This document shows positions 7,731 through 14,941 of a stretch of 64,000 nt of DNA, in pieces. The notes beneath the pieces are model-generated. The model did no database searches. It was not told the DNA's origin and saw nothing but the letters and a program-made list of their open reading frames with translations. Position numbers and translations under genes: made by a program. Where the stretch lies: NCBI GenBank assembly GCA_017627955.1, contig JAGAFU010000023.1:1-64000 (forward strand). The letters are read 5' to 3'. Every line of letters begins with the position of its first letter. Positions within the stretch are counted from its first letter, which is position 1. Source of the stretch: Bacteroidales bacterium (lineage in GTDB: Bacteria > Bacteroidota > Bacteroidia > Bacteroidales > UBA932).

Positions 7731-7805
7731 TGGTAGTGGGTAGGAGAATCGAACTCCTATTGCGGGAATGAAAATCCCGAGTACTAACCGTTATACGAAC
7801 CCACC
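7731..7805 (-). tRNA. tRNA-Glu (TTC)
   Basis: Minus-strand cloverleaf with acceptor GGTGGGT/ACCCACT (closing G-T pair), anticodon stem CGGGA/TCCCG with loop TTTTCAT (anticodon TTC, reading GAA), T arm GGAG-TTCGATT-CTCC, and an encoded CCA (7733-7731). It is first in the transcript with rpsT. Confidence 0.95.
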
Positions 7806-7842
7806 AGGATCCCCACTCGACGCTATGCTCCAAATTGGGTTG

Positions 7843-7874
7843 CAAATATAGAGATTATTTTCGAGCCTTCAAAA
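7843..7874 (-). promoter_or_regulatory. Bacteroidetes-type promoter of tRNA-Glu/rpsT
   Basis: On the minus strand TTTTG (7874-7870) is followed after 19 bp by TATATTTG (7850-7843), an exact match to the -33/-7 consensus of the Bacteroidetes primary sigma factor. The tRNA 5' end is 38 bp downstream of the -7 box. Confidence 0.8.
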
Positions 7875-7895
7875 TAAAATTGACTCCAAACTGGC

Positions 7896-8906
7896 TTATT
7901 TATCGGCAACTTCATCTTTATCCCACTCAAACGAATACAGAAGCGACTCAACCTGACGAAGATATTGCCGCTTATCATACTTGGCGGCATAGACCCACGC
8001 CTCAAGTACGATAATGTCTTTCCCGTCCTTGCTGTAGAATGAATGGGAGACGAAAGGACCGCCCATGAAGTCATTGTAGACCTCCCAGAGTCCCCTGGTC
8101 TCGGCGAAATCCATGTCATGATATTTCAGGAACTTGACTCCCGGCGTGATGAACTGGCTGGTGATCATGTAGGTGTTGTCGAACATTCCGGGGACATATT
8201 TCTGCAGGAAGGCATCCCTGTGGGCGATGATGCGCTCCTCCGTGAAAGGCTGCTCCTCAGTAGCGGGATATTTATAGATAAAGACTCCCTGGGTGGTGTA
8301 CTGCTTCTCGTCGGCGATCCAGATAAAGTCGTCGGCGACCTTCTTTAGGTTGTACCCCGTAGGGAAATGGACCTTGCCACCGATCATCTGATCTACGACT
8401 TCAGCGAGCTTGCCCTCCTCATAAAGAAGAGTGTTCGCGATCACCCTGTTGCGCTCCGCTTGCTCAATAGCTCCGGCGATGTTCTCACCATTCTTGTGCA
8501 GAACGACTATGGCCGAGTCCGGAGTGGAAGCATTGACCTGGATCACGCACTGCGGCTTAGCCCAGACGTTGGTGCGGTAGACAACGCCCTGCTTCTGGAC
8601 GGTTGTGTCCACATTGAATATAACGATGTTCCGGTGGTACTTGAACATGTCGGTGAAGGAGCCGGGGGCGAGGCTCACAAGGGAGTAAAGCGGTTCCCTC
8701 TGGGGCAGGTACTCGCAGTCCCTGGCGAGGAGTCCCCTGATCTCGTTGCCAAGGTTGCCTTCCCAGCCTTCCCTGTCCACAACGACTATGACCTCTCCTG
8801 CCTTCCCGCTGACGTTGGGAAGCAAAGCTTTCCCGTTGCTGCCGCAGGACACCATGGCAGCGACTGCTGTGACTGCCGCTGCCACATATCCGAAAATCCT
8901 ATTCAT
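7896..8906 (-). CDS. DUF4837 family lipoprotein
   Basis: The ATG at 8906 gives 336 residues with a short signal peptide ending in VAAMVSCG, a lipobox. The mature protein shows the DUF4837 pattern: GEVIVVVDREGWEG near the start, a conserved FNVDTTVQ segment, and the DFIWI and SHSFYSKD motifs near the C-terminus. The family is found throughout Bacteroidetes and has no known function. A TAACTTTG box (minus strand, 8945-8938) lies upstream and supports this start over the one nine codons earlier. The gene appears monocistronic. Confidence 0.85.
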   Translation of the reverse strand: MNRIFGYVAAAVTAVAAMVSCGSNGKALLPNVSGKAGEVIVVVDREGWEGNLGNEIRGLLARDCEYLPQREPLYSLVSLAPGSFTDMFKYHRNIVIFNVDTTVQKQGVVYRTNVWAKPQCVIQVNASTPDSAIVVLHKNGENIAGAIEQAERNRVIANTLLYEEGKLAEVVDQMIGGKVHFPTGYNLKKVADDFIWIADEKQYTTQGVFIYKYPATEEQPFTEERIIAHRDAFLQKYVPGMFDNTYMITSQFITPGVKFLKYHDMDFAETRGLWEVYNDFMGGPFVSHSFYSKDGKDIIVLEAWVYAAKYDKRQYLRQVESLLYSFEWDKDEVADK

Positions 8907-9045
8907 AACTTTACAATTAAAACACATTTTCACAATGCAAAGTTACGACAGTTCCCGGAATATCTCGCAAAAAATACCCCTGAAAAATCTCTCGCTTCGC
9001 ACCACTACACCAATGATTATCAGCGACTTCCAAAACGGTAATCTC

Positions 9046-9546
9046 TCACTTGGCATTAGGGTCTATGCCGCGGTGCCAGAAGCGGGAGGTAATGTCGGTG
9101 AGACGGTAGTCTGGTTTGGAGGATGTGTCGTGGGTGACTTTGTAGAGACGCTGGTTGGTCGTGGGAGAATTCAGCGGGCCGAAATGCTCAATGTAGGGAC
9201 CGACCTTGACATAGTCAAAAGTCATGTAGAGCGCCCTCTCGACATCGCGGCGGCCGGAATAGAGCGCCGGAGAAAGCCCGATCTCCCGGACATGGTCAGC
9301 AAGGGAGATCAGAGTCTCCGGATCATTTCCCTCGCCGAGGAACAAGAAGCAATTGACCCCGTAATTATCCGCGACGAGCTTGTCGATGATCTCATTGGTG
9401 AGCTCTTCACCGACATCTTCCTTCAGGAAAGGAGAGTGGCACCCAACGCAATTACCTTGGCAGTTGCTGATGTCAACCGCCAAGGTAACCCTGTCAGGTA
9501 TCTCCTCAATGACCACAGAGGTCATCTGGGGGACATATTTAATCAT
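9046..9546 (-). CDS. nrdG: Anaerobic ribonucleotide reductase-activating protein
   Basis: The 166-residue radical SAM enzyme has the cluster motif CQGNCVGC (Cx3Cx2C) near residue 30 and the FLGEGNDPETLI glycine-rich segment. NrdG uses S-adenosylmethionine and a 4Fe-4S cluster to form the glycyl radical on NrdD. Its start overlaps the nrdD stop by 4 bp, the usual nrdDG arrangement. Length and motifs are normal for the Bacteroidales form, which is shorter at the N-terminus than many radical SAM proteins. Confidence 0.93.
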   Translation of the reverse strand: MIKYVPQMTSVVIEEIPDRVTLAVDISNCQGNCVGCHSPFLKEDVGEELTNEIIDKLVADNYGVNCFLFLGEGNDPETLISLADHVREIGLSPALYSGRRDVERALYMTFDYVKVGPYIEHFGPLNSPTTNQRLYKVTHDTSSKPDYRLTDITSRFWHRGIDPNAK

Positions 9547-11792
9547 ATTTTCGTCTTCTCGACGTAGACCGGAGCCGAGGCCTTGACAGTCTCCCTCGCT
9601 CCCTCATGGATGTAGAAACGGTGGGCCGCTTCCTGCTGACGCATCTCGCTGAACGACGAGACCCTCTTGAGGTAACCGATCACCCTGGTCAGGTAATCAA
9701 GGTTGTGGCTTCCGCACTTCGGACAGACCTCGAGCGTGTCCTTGCTGATGTACCCGCAGTCGTTGCAGACCGTGTTGCGGCAGTTGAATGTGAAGTAGTT
9801 GGTGCCGTAGTGGGCGGCGGTCTTCAGCAGCTGCCTGTACTGGTCCTTGGAAAGGTGCTCAGCGACGTTCATGTGGAGTGCCGAACCTCCGTCAAGATGC
9901 TTGACATAGTCGTTGCCATGGAGCTTGAACTTGTCGATCATCGAGAGGGTGTCGTCCTCAGGGTTGTAGAAGTACGAGCTGTACATGTTGTGCTTAGGAG
10001 ACACATAGTAACCGTCCTTCTGGTCCCACTTGTAGTTCTTGCCGGAGAGATTCTCGCCGGGAACGAACTCGGTGTTAAACATCGCGTCAGGAGTCTTGTC
10101 CTTGCGGTTGGAGCGGTTGATGGTCTCGAGGATCGTGTCCACGAACTCATTGTACTCAGGGTTCGGGCTGATCGTCAGGCCAAGGAATTCGGCGGCGTCT
10201 GTGAGGCCGTTGACTCCGACGGTCAGGTACTGGCGCCTCATGTCGATGAAGCCGGCCTGGTACACATCCAGCATGCGGGCCTTCAGGAAGTCCTTGATGA
10301 TCTCGTTGAAGGCGTTCTGGTACTTGTGGACCCTCTCTGTCTCCTCCGTCACGGCGGCGCGGATGTACTCGTACAGCTGGTTCTTGTCGTAGTCCCCTCT
10401 CTGGAGGGCTTTTCCTCCCTGCATCATAATCCCCTTAGTCTCAAGGAAGTAGCGCCTCGTGGCATCCTGGATCAACCTATTGAGGTTGATTGTCATAACG
10501 GACTTGGAGCCAGTCGATACCGAGGCGGTTCCCATCGAGTACTGGTGGGTGGTGTGGTTGTGGGAGGAGTCAGACTTGTCGAGATCGGTCAAGGAGTTGC
10601 GAAGGCGGCAGCAGCTCGCGAGGCTGTCCGGGCTGTCGGACAAGTAGCAGAAGAAGCTGTGACCTTTGGACCACATCTCGGCGGTGAAGTCGGCGTACTC
10701 CTGGTCGGCGAAATCGTCGGCTCCGTCAGTCAGCAATGCCATGGTCTCGACGGGGAAAGTCAGGATGTAGTGGTTCCTTTCCTCGTTGAACCAGTTCATG
10801 AAGTGCTTCTGGAGCCATGAGAGCGTCTCCCACTTGGGGGCGCTGCCGTCCGGGAAACGGAAATCGCCGAAAACGCCGCGGAAGTAGGGCTCGTCAAAGT
10901 AACTGATGTTCCAGAACACGGTCTGATAGCCGCGGTTACCGGCGGGCATATTCATAGAATGCACCACCTGCTGGAAATAGTTGTCGATAACCTTGACGAG
11001 GGTCCTCTTCTTGACGTTCATCTCGACGACATCCTCGAGATGCTCGATGTAGTCGTCACCGTAGTCCTTGCGGATGAAATAGTCGAGGTACATCAGGAAC
11101 TCGGGTGTGGCCACCGCACCCATGAACTGGGAGGAGATGGAATACACGAGATTGATGAACTCGCCACAGAAAGACTTGAGATCCGTCGGGGCTATGGAGA
11201 CACCACCGAGATTGCGCAGACCGTCGGTAAGGAAGGGATACATCGTGATGGCCACGCAGTAAGGGTAGCCGGGAGTGCCGCTCTCGTCATGCTTGTAAAG
11301 GACATGGCTCTCAAGATCCTTGATGTACTGGTTGGCCATACCGCGGCCGTACATCGACTTGATCTTGTCCTTCATGATGTAGCGGTTCTGCTTGATGTTG
11401 TTCTCCTTGTAAAGTTCCTGGCCGAGCGTCACTATGTTCTTGCGGGTCACATTGGCGTTGGCGTCAAACTTAGATCCCGTGGCGGCGTTCGAGGCCGCGA
11501 TATAGTCCTTGATGAAGTCCCTCTTCTTACGGAGGTCAAGGCCGGCATCGAATTTCTCGATGTAGGCGATCGCCACCTTCTTGTTGATTGACATGAGGCT
11601 CTCCTCCACCTGACGACGGATCTCACGGCTTGTGATCTTGTCGTAAATGTAGAGGTTCTCCGCGATAGAAACCACCACTGCCTCAGGGCATTCCTCACCG
11701 GCCGTCTTGTAGGCCTCGCGTATGCCGCTCATCAATTTGACCTTGTCGTACTCCTCGAACGAACCATTGGTCTTGCGTACTGTTACATCCAT
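9543..11792 (-). CDS. nrdD: Anaerobic (class III) ribonucleoside-triphosphate reductase
   Basis: The 749-residue protein starts with an ATP-cone regulatory domain (1-95, VRKTNGSFEEYD). The catalytic barrel follows, then a C-terminal zinc site with two CxxC pairs (CNDCG, CPKCG) and the glycyl-radical segment RVIGYL, with the Gly at about residue 706. It reduces NTPs to dNTPs under anaerobic conditions. It is co-translated with nrdG. No aerobic reductase appears in this window, which fits a strict anaerobe. The upstream region carries a -7 box and a perfect hairpin at the expected 5' end of the transcript. Confidence 0.96.
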   Translation of the reverse strand: MDVTVRKTNGSFEEYDKVKLMSGIREAYKTAGEECPEAVVVSIAENLYIYDKITSREIRRQVEESLMSINKKVAIAYIEKFDAGLDLRKKRDFIKDYIAASNAATGSKFDANANVTRKNIVTLGQELYKENNIKQNRYIMKDKIKSMYGRGMANQYIKDLESHVLYKHDESGTPGYPYCVAITMYPFLTDGLRNLGGVSIAPTDLKSFCGEFINLVYSISSQFMGAVATPEFLMYLDYFIRKDYGDDYIEHLEDVVEMNVKKRTLVKVIDNYFQQVVHSMNMPAGNRGYQTVFWNISYFDEPYFRGVFGDFRFPDGSAPKWETLSWLQKHFMNWFNEERNHYILTFPVETMALLTDGADDFADQEYADFTAEMWSKGHSFFCYLSDSPDSLASCCRLRNSLTDLDKSDSSHNHTTHQYSMGTASVSTGSKSVMTINLNRLIQDATRRYFLETKGIMMQGGKALQRGDYDKNQLYEYIRAAVTEETERVHKYQNAFNEIIKDFLKARMLDVYQAGFIDMRRQYLTVGVNGLTDAAEFLGLTISPNPEYNEFVDTILETINRSNRKDKTPDAMFNTEFVPGENLSGKNYKWDQKDGYYVSPKHNMYSSYFYNPEDDTLSMIDKFKLHGNDYVKHLDGGSALHMNVAEHLSKDQYRQLLKTAAHYGTNYFTFNCRNTVCNDCGYISKDTLEVCPKCGSHNLDYLTRVIGYLKRVSSFSEMRQQEAAHRFYIHEGARETVKASAPVYVEKTKI

Positions 11793-11843
11793 ATATATAT
11801 TGTGTTGCTTGATTTCGGTATCAGCTTAGCTTGGGAGGGTAAA

Positions 11844-11876
11844 GTTGTTCGGACCGCAGGTCGCGGTCCGAACAAC
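11844..11876 (-). promoter_or_regulatory. Perfect 14-bp hairpin in the nrdDG leader
   Basis: GTTGTTCGGACCGC (11844-11857) pairs perfectly with GCGGTCCGAACAAC (11863-11876) around the 5-nt loop AGGTC. The minus-strand -7 box at 11890-11883 places the transcription start at about 11876, so the hairpin would form the extreme 5' end of the nrdDG mRNA. It lacks a following T-run, which argues against a simple terminator for the upstream permease gene. Confidence 0.6.
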
Positions 11877-11882
11877 CGCTAG

Positions 11883-11890
11883 CAAATATA
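11883..11890 (-). promoter_or_regulatory. -7 box of the nrdDG promoter
   Basis: The minus strand reads TATATTTG, an exact match to the TAnnTTTG consensus, about 90 bp upstream of the nrdD start. The -33 element is weak (TTTA-like). Confidence 0.55.
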
Positions 11891-11978
11891 ATAGATAAAT
11901 CGTCCCTTGGGTTAAAGAAAATGCTAAAGTTATCAACAGGTACGTAACGTTGTTGTTAATTCGTTGACGACCAGCTAT

Positions 11979-13313
11979 TTACAAAAATATATACTTTAGT
12001 ACAAACAAAATCGCGAGGACAATCATGAACCAACTGACTTTCTCCTTCTTCCCAGTGCACAGATTCAGAACCACATAGAAGATCAGACCGATGAGAATAC
12101 CATGGGAGATGGAATAAGTCATAGGCATCAGGATCATGGTCAGGTAAGCCGGGATAGCCTCGGAGAAGTCATCCAGAGGTATGTCCTTGATCGGGCTGAG
12201 CATGAAGAGACCCACAATCACCAGCGCCGGGCAGACCGCCGAACCGGGGATCGCCGTGAAGATCGGCGCGAAGAAAAGGGCAAGGATGAAGCATCCCGCG
12301 GTAGCCGCGGCGGTGAGACCGCTGCGTCCTCCCTGGGCCACACCGGAAGCGCTCTCGACATAGGTGGTGACGGTGCTGGTACCGAGGGCGGCGCCGGTCA
12401 TGGTGCCGATGGCGTCGGCCAGGAAGGCCTGGTTCAGGCGGACCGGCTTGCCTTTCTCATCCACCATGTCGGCCTTGGTCGTGACACCCACGAGGGTACC
12501 GATCGTGTCGAACATGTCAACGAACAGGAAGGTGAACACCACGACCAGCATGTCAAGGCTGAGGACCTGGCTGAAGTCGAACTTGCAGAAGATCGGAGCG
12601 ATGCTCGGAGGAGCGGAAATGAAACCGCTGAGCTTGGTGATTCCCATGGGAATGCCGATCAGGGCCGTCGCGATGATGCCGATAAGAAGGGCTCCGGGAA
12701 TATTCAGTATCACAAGGATACCGGTGATTATCAATCCGATGACAGAGAGGAGGCCAGGGCCGCTGGTCAGGGTTCCGAGATCCACCAGAGTGGCTGGGCT
12801 GTCAACGACAATGCCGCCGCCCTTCAGGCCGATCAGCGCTATGAACAGACCGATACCGGCACCGATCGCCTTTCGCATCGACATCGGCAGCGCGTTCACG
12901 ATCGCTTCTCGTACATTGGTCAGAGTGAGGATCACGAAGATTAAGCCTTCGATGAGGACGGCGGTGAGGGCGAACTGCCATGAATATCCCATGCCGAGGC
13001 ACACGGAGTAGCAGAAGAAGGCGTTGAGGCCCATTCCGGGAGCGAGGGCGAAAGGAAGCTTGGCGTAGATAGCCATCACGAGGGTGGCGATAATGGAGGC
13101 GATCGCCGTGGTGGTGAACAAGGCATTCTTGTCCATCCCGGTGTCAGCGAGGATGGAAGGGTTTACCGCCAGGATGTAGGACATGGCGAGGAATGTGGTG
13201 ATTCCGGCCATAATCTCGGTCGAGACCTTCATCTTGGACGGGTCAAACCCAAATAGTTTCGTCAACCAGCCCTTCTTCTCGGCAGGCTGGGACACGGTTT
13301 TAGTTTCAGCCAT
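11979..13313 (-). CDS. NCS2-family purine permease (AzgA/PbuG-like)
   Basis: The 444-residue integral membrane protein has about 12-14 hydrophobic segments. Family motifs include a MSYILAVNPSIL segment, AGMGLNAFF-like APGMGLNAFFCYS near residue 100, the TLVGVTTKADMVDEKG loop, and GTSTVTTYVESASG. AzgA-like NCS2 permeases import hypoxanthine, guanine or adenine by proton symport. It is followed upstream on the same strand by the DUF5020 gene, with apt divergent beyond, so a purine-base substrate is the best inference. A direct xanthine or uracil role is less likely from the sequence. Confidence 0.88.
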   Translation of the reverse strand: MAETKTVSQPAEKKGWLTKLFGFDPSKMKVSTEIMAGITTFLAMSYILAVNPSILADTGMDKNALFTTTAIASIIATLVMAIYAKLPFALAPGMGLNAFFCYSVCLGMGYSWQFALTAVLIEGLIFVILTLTNVREAIVNALPMSMRKAIGAGIGLFIALIGLKGGGIVVDSPATLVDLGTLTSGPGLLSVIGLIITGILVILNIPGALLIGIIATALIGIPMGITKLSGFISAPPSIAPIFCKFDFSQVLSLDMLVVVFTFLFVDMFDTIGTLVGVTTKADMVDEKGKPVRLNQAFLADAIGTMTGAALGTSTVTTYVESASGVAQGGRSGLTAAATAGCFILALFFAPIFTAIPGSAVCPALVIVGLFMLSPIKDIPLDDFSEAIPAYLTMILMPMTYSISHGILIGLIFYVVLNLCTGKKEKVSWFMIVLAILFVLKYIFL

Positions 13314-13351
13314 GTGTTATTACTGTGATTAGAGTGTAGTGCCTTGTAAGA

Positions 13352-14098
13352 TTAGAACGCCCAGCGGAGACCAAGGCAAGGATTGACAAGGAAGCCTTCC
13401 GCGACAAAGTTGTTCGAGATCTCAATCTCACAACCGAGATCAAGGTGGTTGTCAAAAGCGCTTCCGAGGTTCATCCAAAGCTGAGGCTCTGTCAGGAAGG
13501 ACCAACCTGTCTCTTTGCCACCGAGGCCCCATACCTGCTTGTTGCCCCAGAAATCAGCGAAGCCTTTGAAAGTCAATCCCTTGACTCCGAACAAATCGCT
13601 AAGTCCCCACACAGCCGTGAACTTGAGAGGAACTCCGGGCTTGGGAGTGACCTTGGAGTTGAAGTGCTCATACATCGCATACAGCGAGAGAGTCTTCGAG
13701 AAATCCTGGGAATGGAAGAAATATTTCGCTCCGAAGCAATATGTTCCCTGGTTGAAACCACCGCCGGTGATCAATCCATCATATTCAAGATGAAGGCTGA
13801 AATCCTTCAAGTCGCTGTCCTGCCAGAAATTGATTCCCCGCTCTACCTCGAAATAGCTTCCATTGGCCGGGCCGCTGTTCTGGAGTCCCTTGAGGTTCTT
13901 GTCAGTGGAGTTGTAGTAGTGATCGATGAAGAAGAAGGTATCACCGAACTTGTCACCCTTGAACATCTCGAAGGTGGTGGTCACGTACTTACGATCCTTA
14001 CCGAAATCGTAAAACGTCTGGACATTAGTCTGGGCCTTTGCCGCAAATGAGAAGGCCAGCGCCGCGACAGCGGCAGCGATGATGGGTTTTGTTGACAT
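13352..14098 (-). CDS. DUF5020 outer-membrane protein, Tsx-like
   Basis: The 248-residue protein has a cleavable signal peptide (ending ...SFAAKAQ) followed by amphipathic beta strands ending LGLRWAF, a typical barrel C-terminus. The body (TFYDFG near the start, FEVERGINFWQ, GFADFWGNKQVWG) matches DUF5020 and is related in style to nucleoside-specific Tsx channels. It lies 38 bp upstream of the NCS2 permease gene and is divergent from apt, suggesting it is the outer-membrane entry for purines. A TAAATTTG box (14145-14138, minus strand) is a likely -7 element. Confidence 0.8.
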   Translation of the reverse strand: MSTKPIIAAAVAALAFSFAAKAQTNVQTFYDFGKDRKYVTTTFEMFKGDKFGDTFFFIDHYYNSTDKNLKGLQNSGPANGSYFEVERGINFWQDSDLKDFSLHLEYDGLITGGGFNQGTYCFGAKYFFHSQDFSKTLSLYAMYEHFNSKVTPKPGVPLKFTAVWGLSDLFGVKGLTFKGFADFWGNKQVWGLGGKETGWSFLTEPQLWMNLGSAFDNHLDLGCEIEISNNFVAEGFLVNPCLGLRWAF

Positions 14099-14168
14099 AA
14101 TTATAATAAATTGGACAATATTGACTCAATCTATTCACAAATTTAGCCCGATAACCAGAGAAAATCCA

Positions 14169-14176
14169 TATCTTTG
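14169..14176 (+). promoter_or_regulatory. -7 box of the apt promoter
   Basis: TATCTTTG matches the TAnnTTTG consensus and lies 32 bp upstream of the apt start. The -33 region is only TTTA-like. The divergent DUF5020 box is 24 bp away, so the two promoters lie back to back. Confidence 0.55.
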
Positions 14177-14208
14177 TTATACAATAATCCACAAAGTTTT
14201 CAACAATC

Positions 14209-14775
14209 ATGTTCGAGGAACACCTAAAATTCTATCAGGACTTCCCCACTCCGGGGATAAAGTTCGTGGACATCATCCCTTATCTCCAAGACCGGGAAGT
14301 ATTCAAGAAAGTGACCACTGAAGTTGCCAGCCACATCACAGCCCCTTCAGTCGCATGCCCTGAGGCCAGAGCTTTCCTTTTCGCCTCACCGCTTCTGATC
14401 GCGGAGGACTGCGACGTGGACAACATCATCCTGTTCCGCAAGAGGGGCAAGCTTCCCTACACGGGAGACGACCTCAAAACCATCGAAATCATGAAGGAAT
14501 ACGGTTCCGACAAGCTCATCTACCGTAATTCCGACATCGCTGCCGGCAAGGCTGAAGACGGGATCATCCATGTCTCCATAGTCGACGACGTGCTGGCTAC
14601 CGGTGGTACCGCGGAGGGTGTGGCGAAGGCGCTTGAGGCGACTAAATTGGTCATTGACGGGAAGGAATATGGGGTCAAGGTCAACGAGTTCGTGTTCATA
14701 GTCGAGCTCGACGGGCTCAACGCCCGCAACCGCCTCTCCCAGATCGCGCCGGTGTATTCCATCGCCAAAGTTTAG
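14209..14775 (+). CDS. apt: Adenine phosphoribosyltransferase
   Basis: The 188-residue cytoplasmic enzyme carries the APRT N-terminus (FYQDFPTPGIKFVDI), a PEARAF segment corresponding to the usual EARGF loop, and the PRPP-binding motif VSIVDDVLATGGTAEG near residue 125. It converts adenine and PRPP to AMP. The flexible region around 75-95 (LFRKRGKLP) holds the usual active-site lysine context. It is divergent from the DUF5020 and NCS2 genes, forming a compact purine-salvage group. Confidence 0.92.
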   Translation: MFEEHLKFYQDFPTPGIKFVDIIPYLQDREVFKKVTTEVASHITAPSVACPEARAFLFASPLLIAEDCDVDNIILFRKRGKLPYTGDDLKTIEIMKEYGSDKLIYRNSDIAAGKAEDGIIHVSIVDDVLATGGTAEGVAKALEATKLVIDGKEYGVKVNEFVFIVELDGLNARNRLSQIAPVYSIAKV

Positions 14776-14792
14776 TTTTTTGATGTTTATAT

Positions 14793-14926
14793 GGCCGAAG
14801 GAGACCCTTCGTCACCCGAACCCATGCCACCCTCGGCTCTGTAAGAGGGGGGACCGGAGCGGAGCAACGCGTAGCGAGCGGTGGGGCCGCGAAGCGGCGG
14901 TTCGGGGATGAAGGGTCTCTTCGGCC
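14793..14926. repeat. 134-bp element with long terminal inverted repeats
   Basis: The segment between apt and the GH78 gene begins GGCCGAAGGAGACCCTTCGT and ends with its near-perfect reverse complement (AAGGGTCTCTTCGGCC). The interior is strongly G+C-rich with further short palindromes (GGAGCGGAGC, CGCGTAGCGAGCG, GGGGCCGCGAAGCGGCGG). No ORF is convincing. It may be a palindromic non-autonomous element or a long bidirectional transcription barrier. Confidence 0.65.
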
Positions 14927-14941
14927 ACAATCCACATAGTT

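Noticed and set aside
9606..10820. 404-codon plus-strand ORF opposite nrdD
   Set aside because: It lies fully antisense to the well-conserved nrdD, and its composition (long Val/Leu/Asp runs) is that of a codon-shadow frame.
11790..11805. NrdR-box-like CATATATATATTGTGT at the nrdD start
   Set aside because: Only the right half fits the NrdR consensus (WATATATWGTGT). The left half does not, no second box is spaced suitably, and it overlaps the start codon. AT-rich chance is likely.
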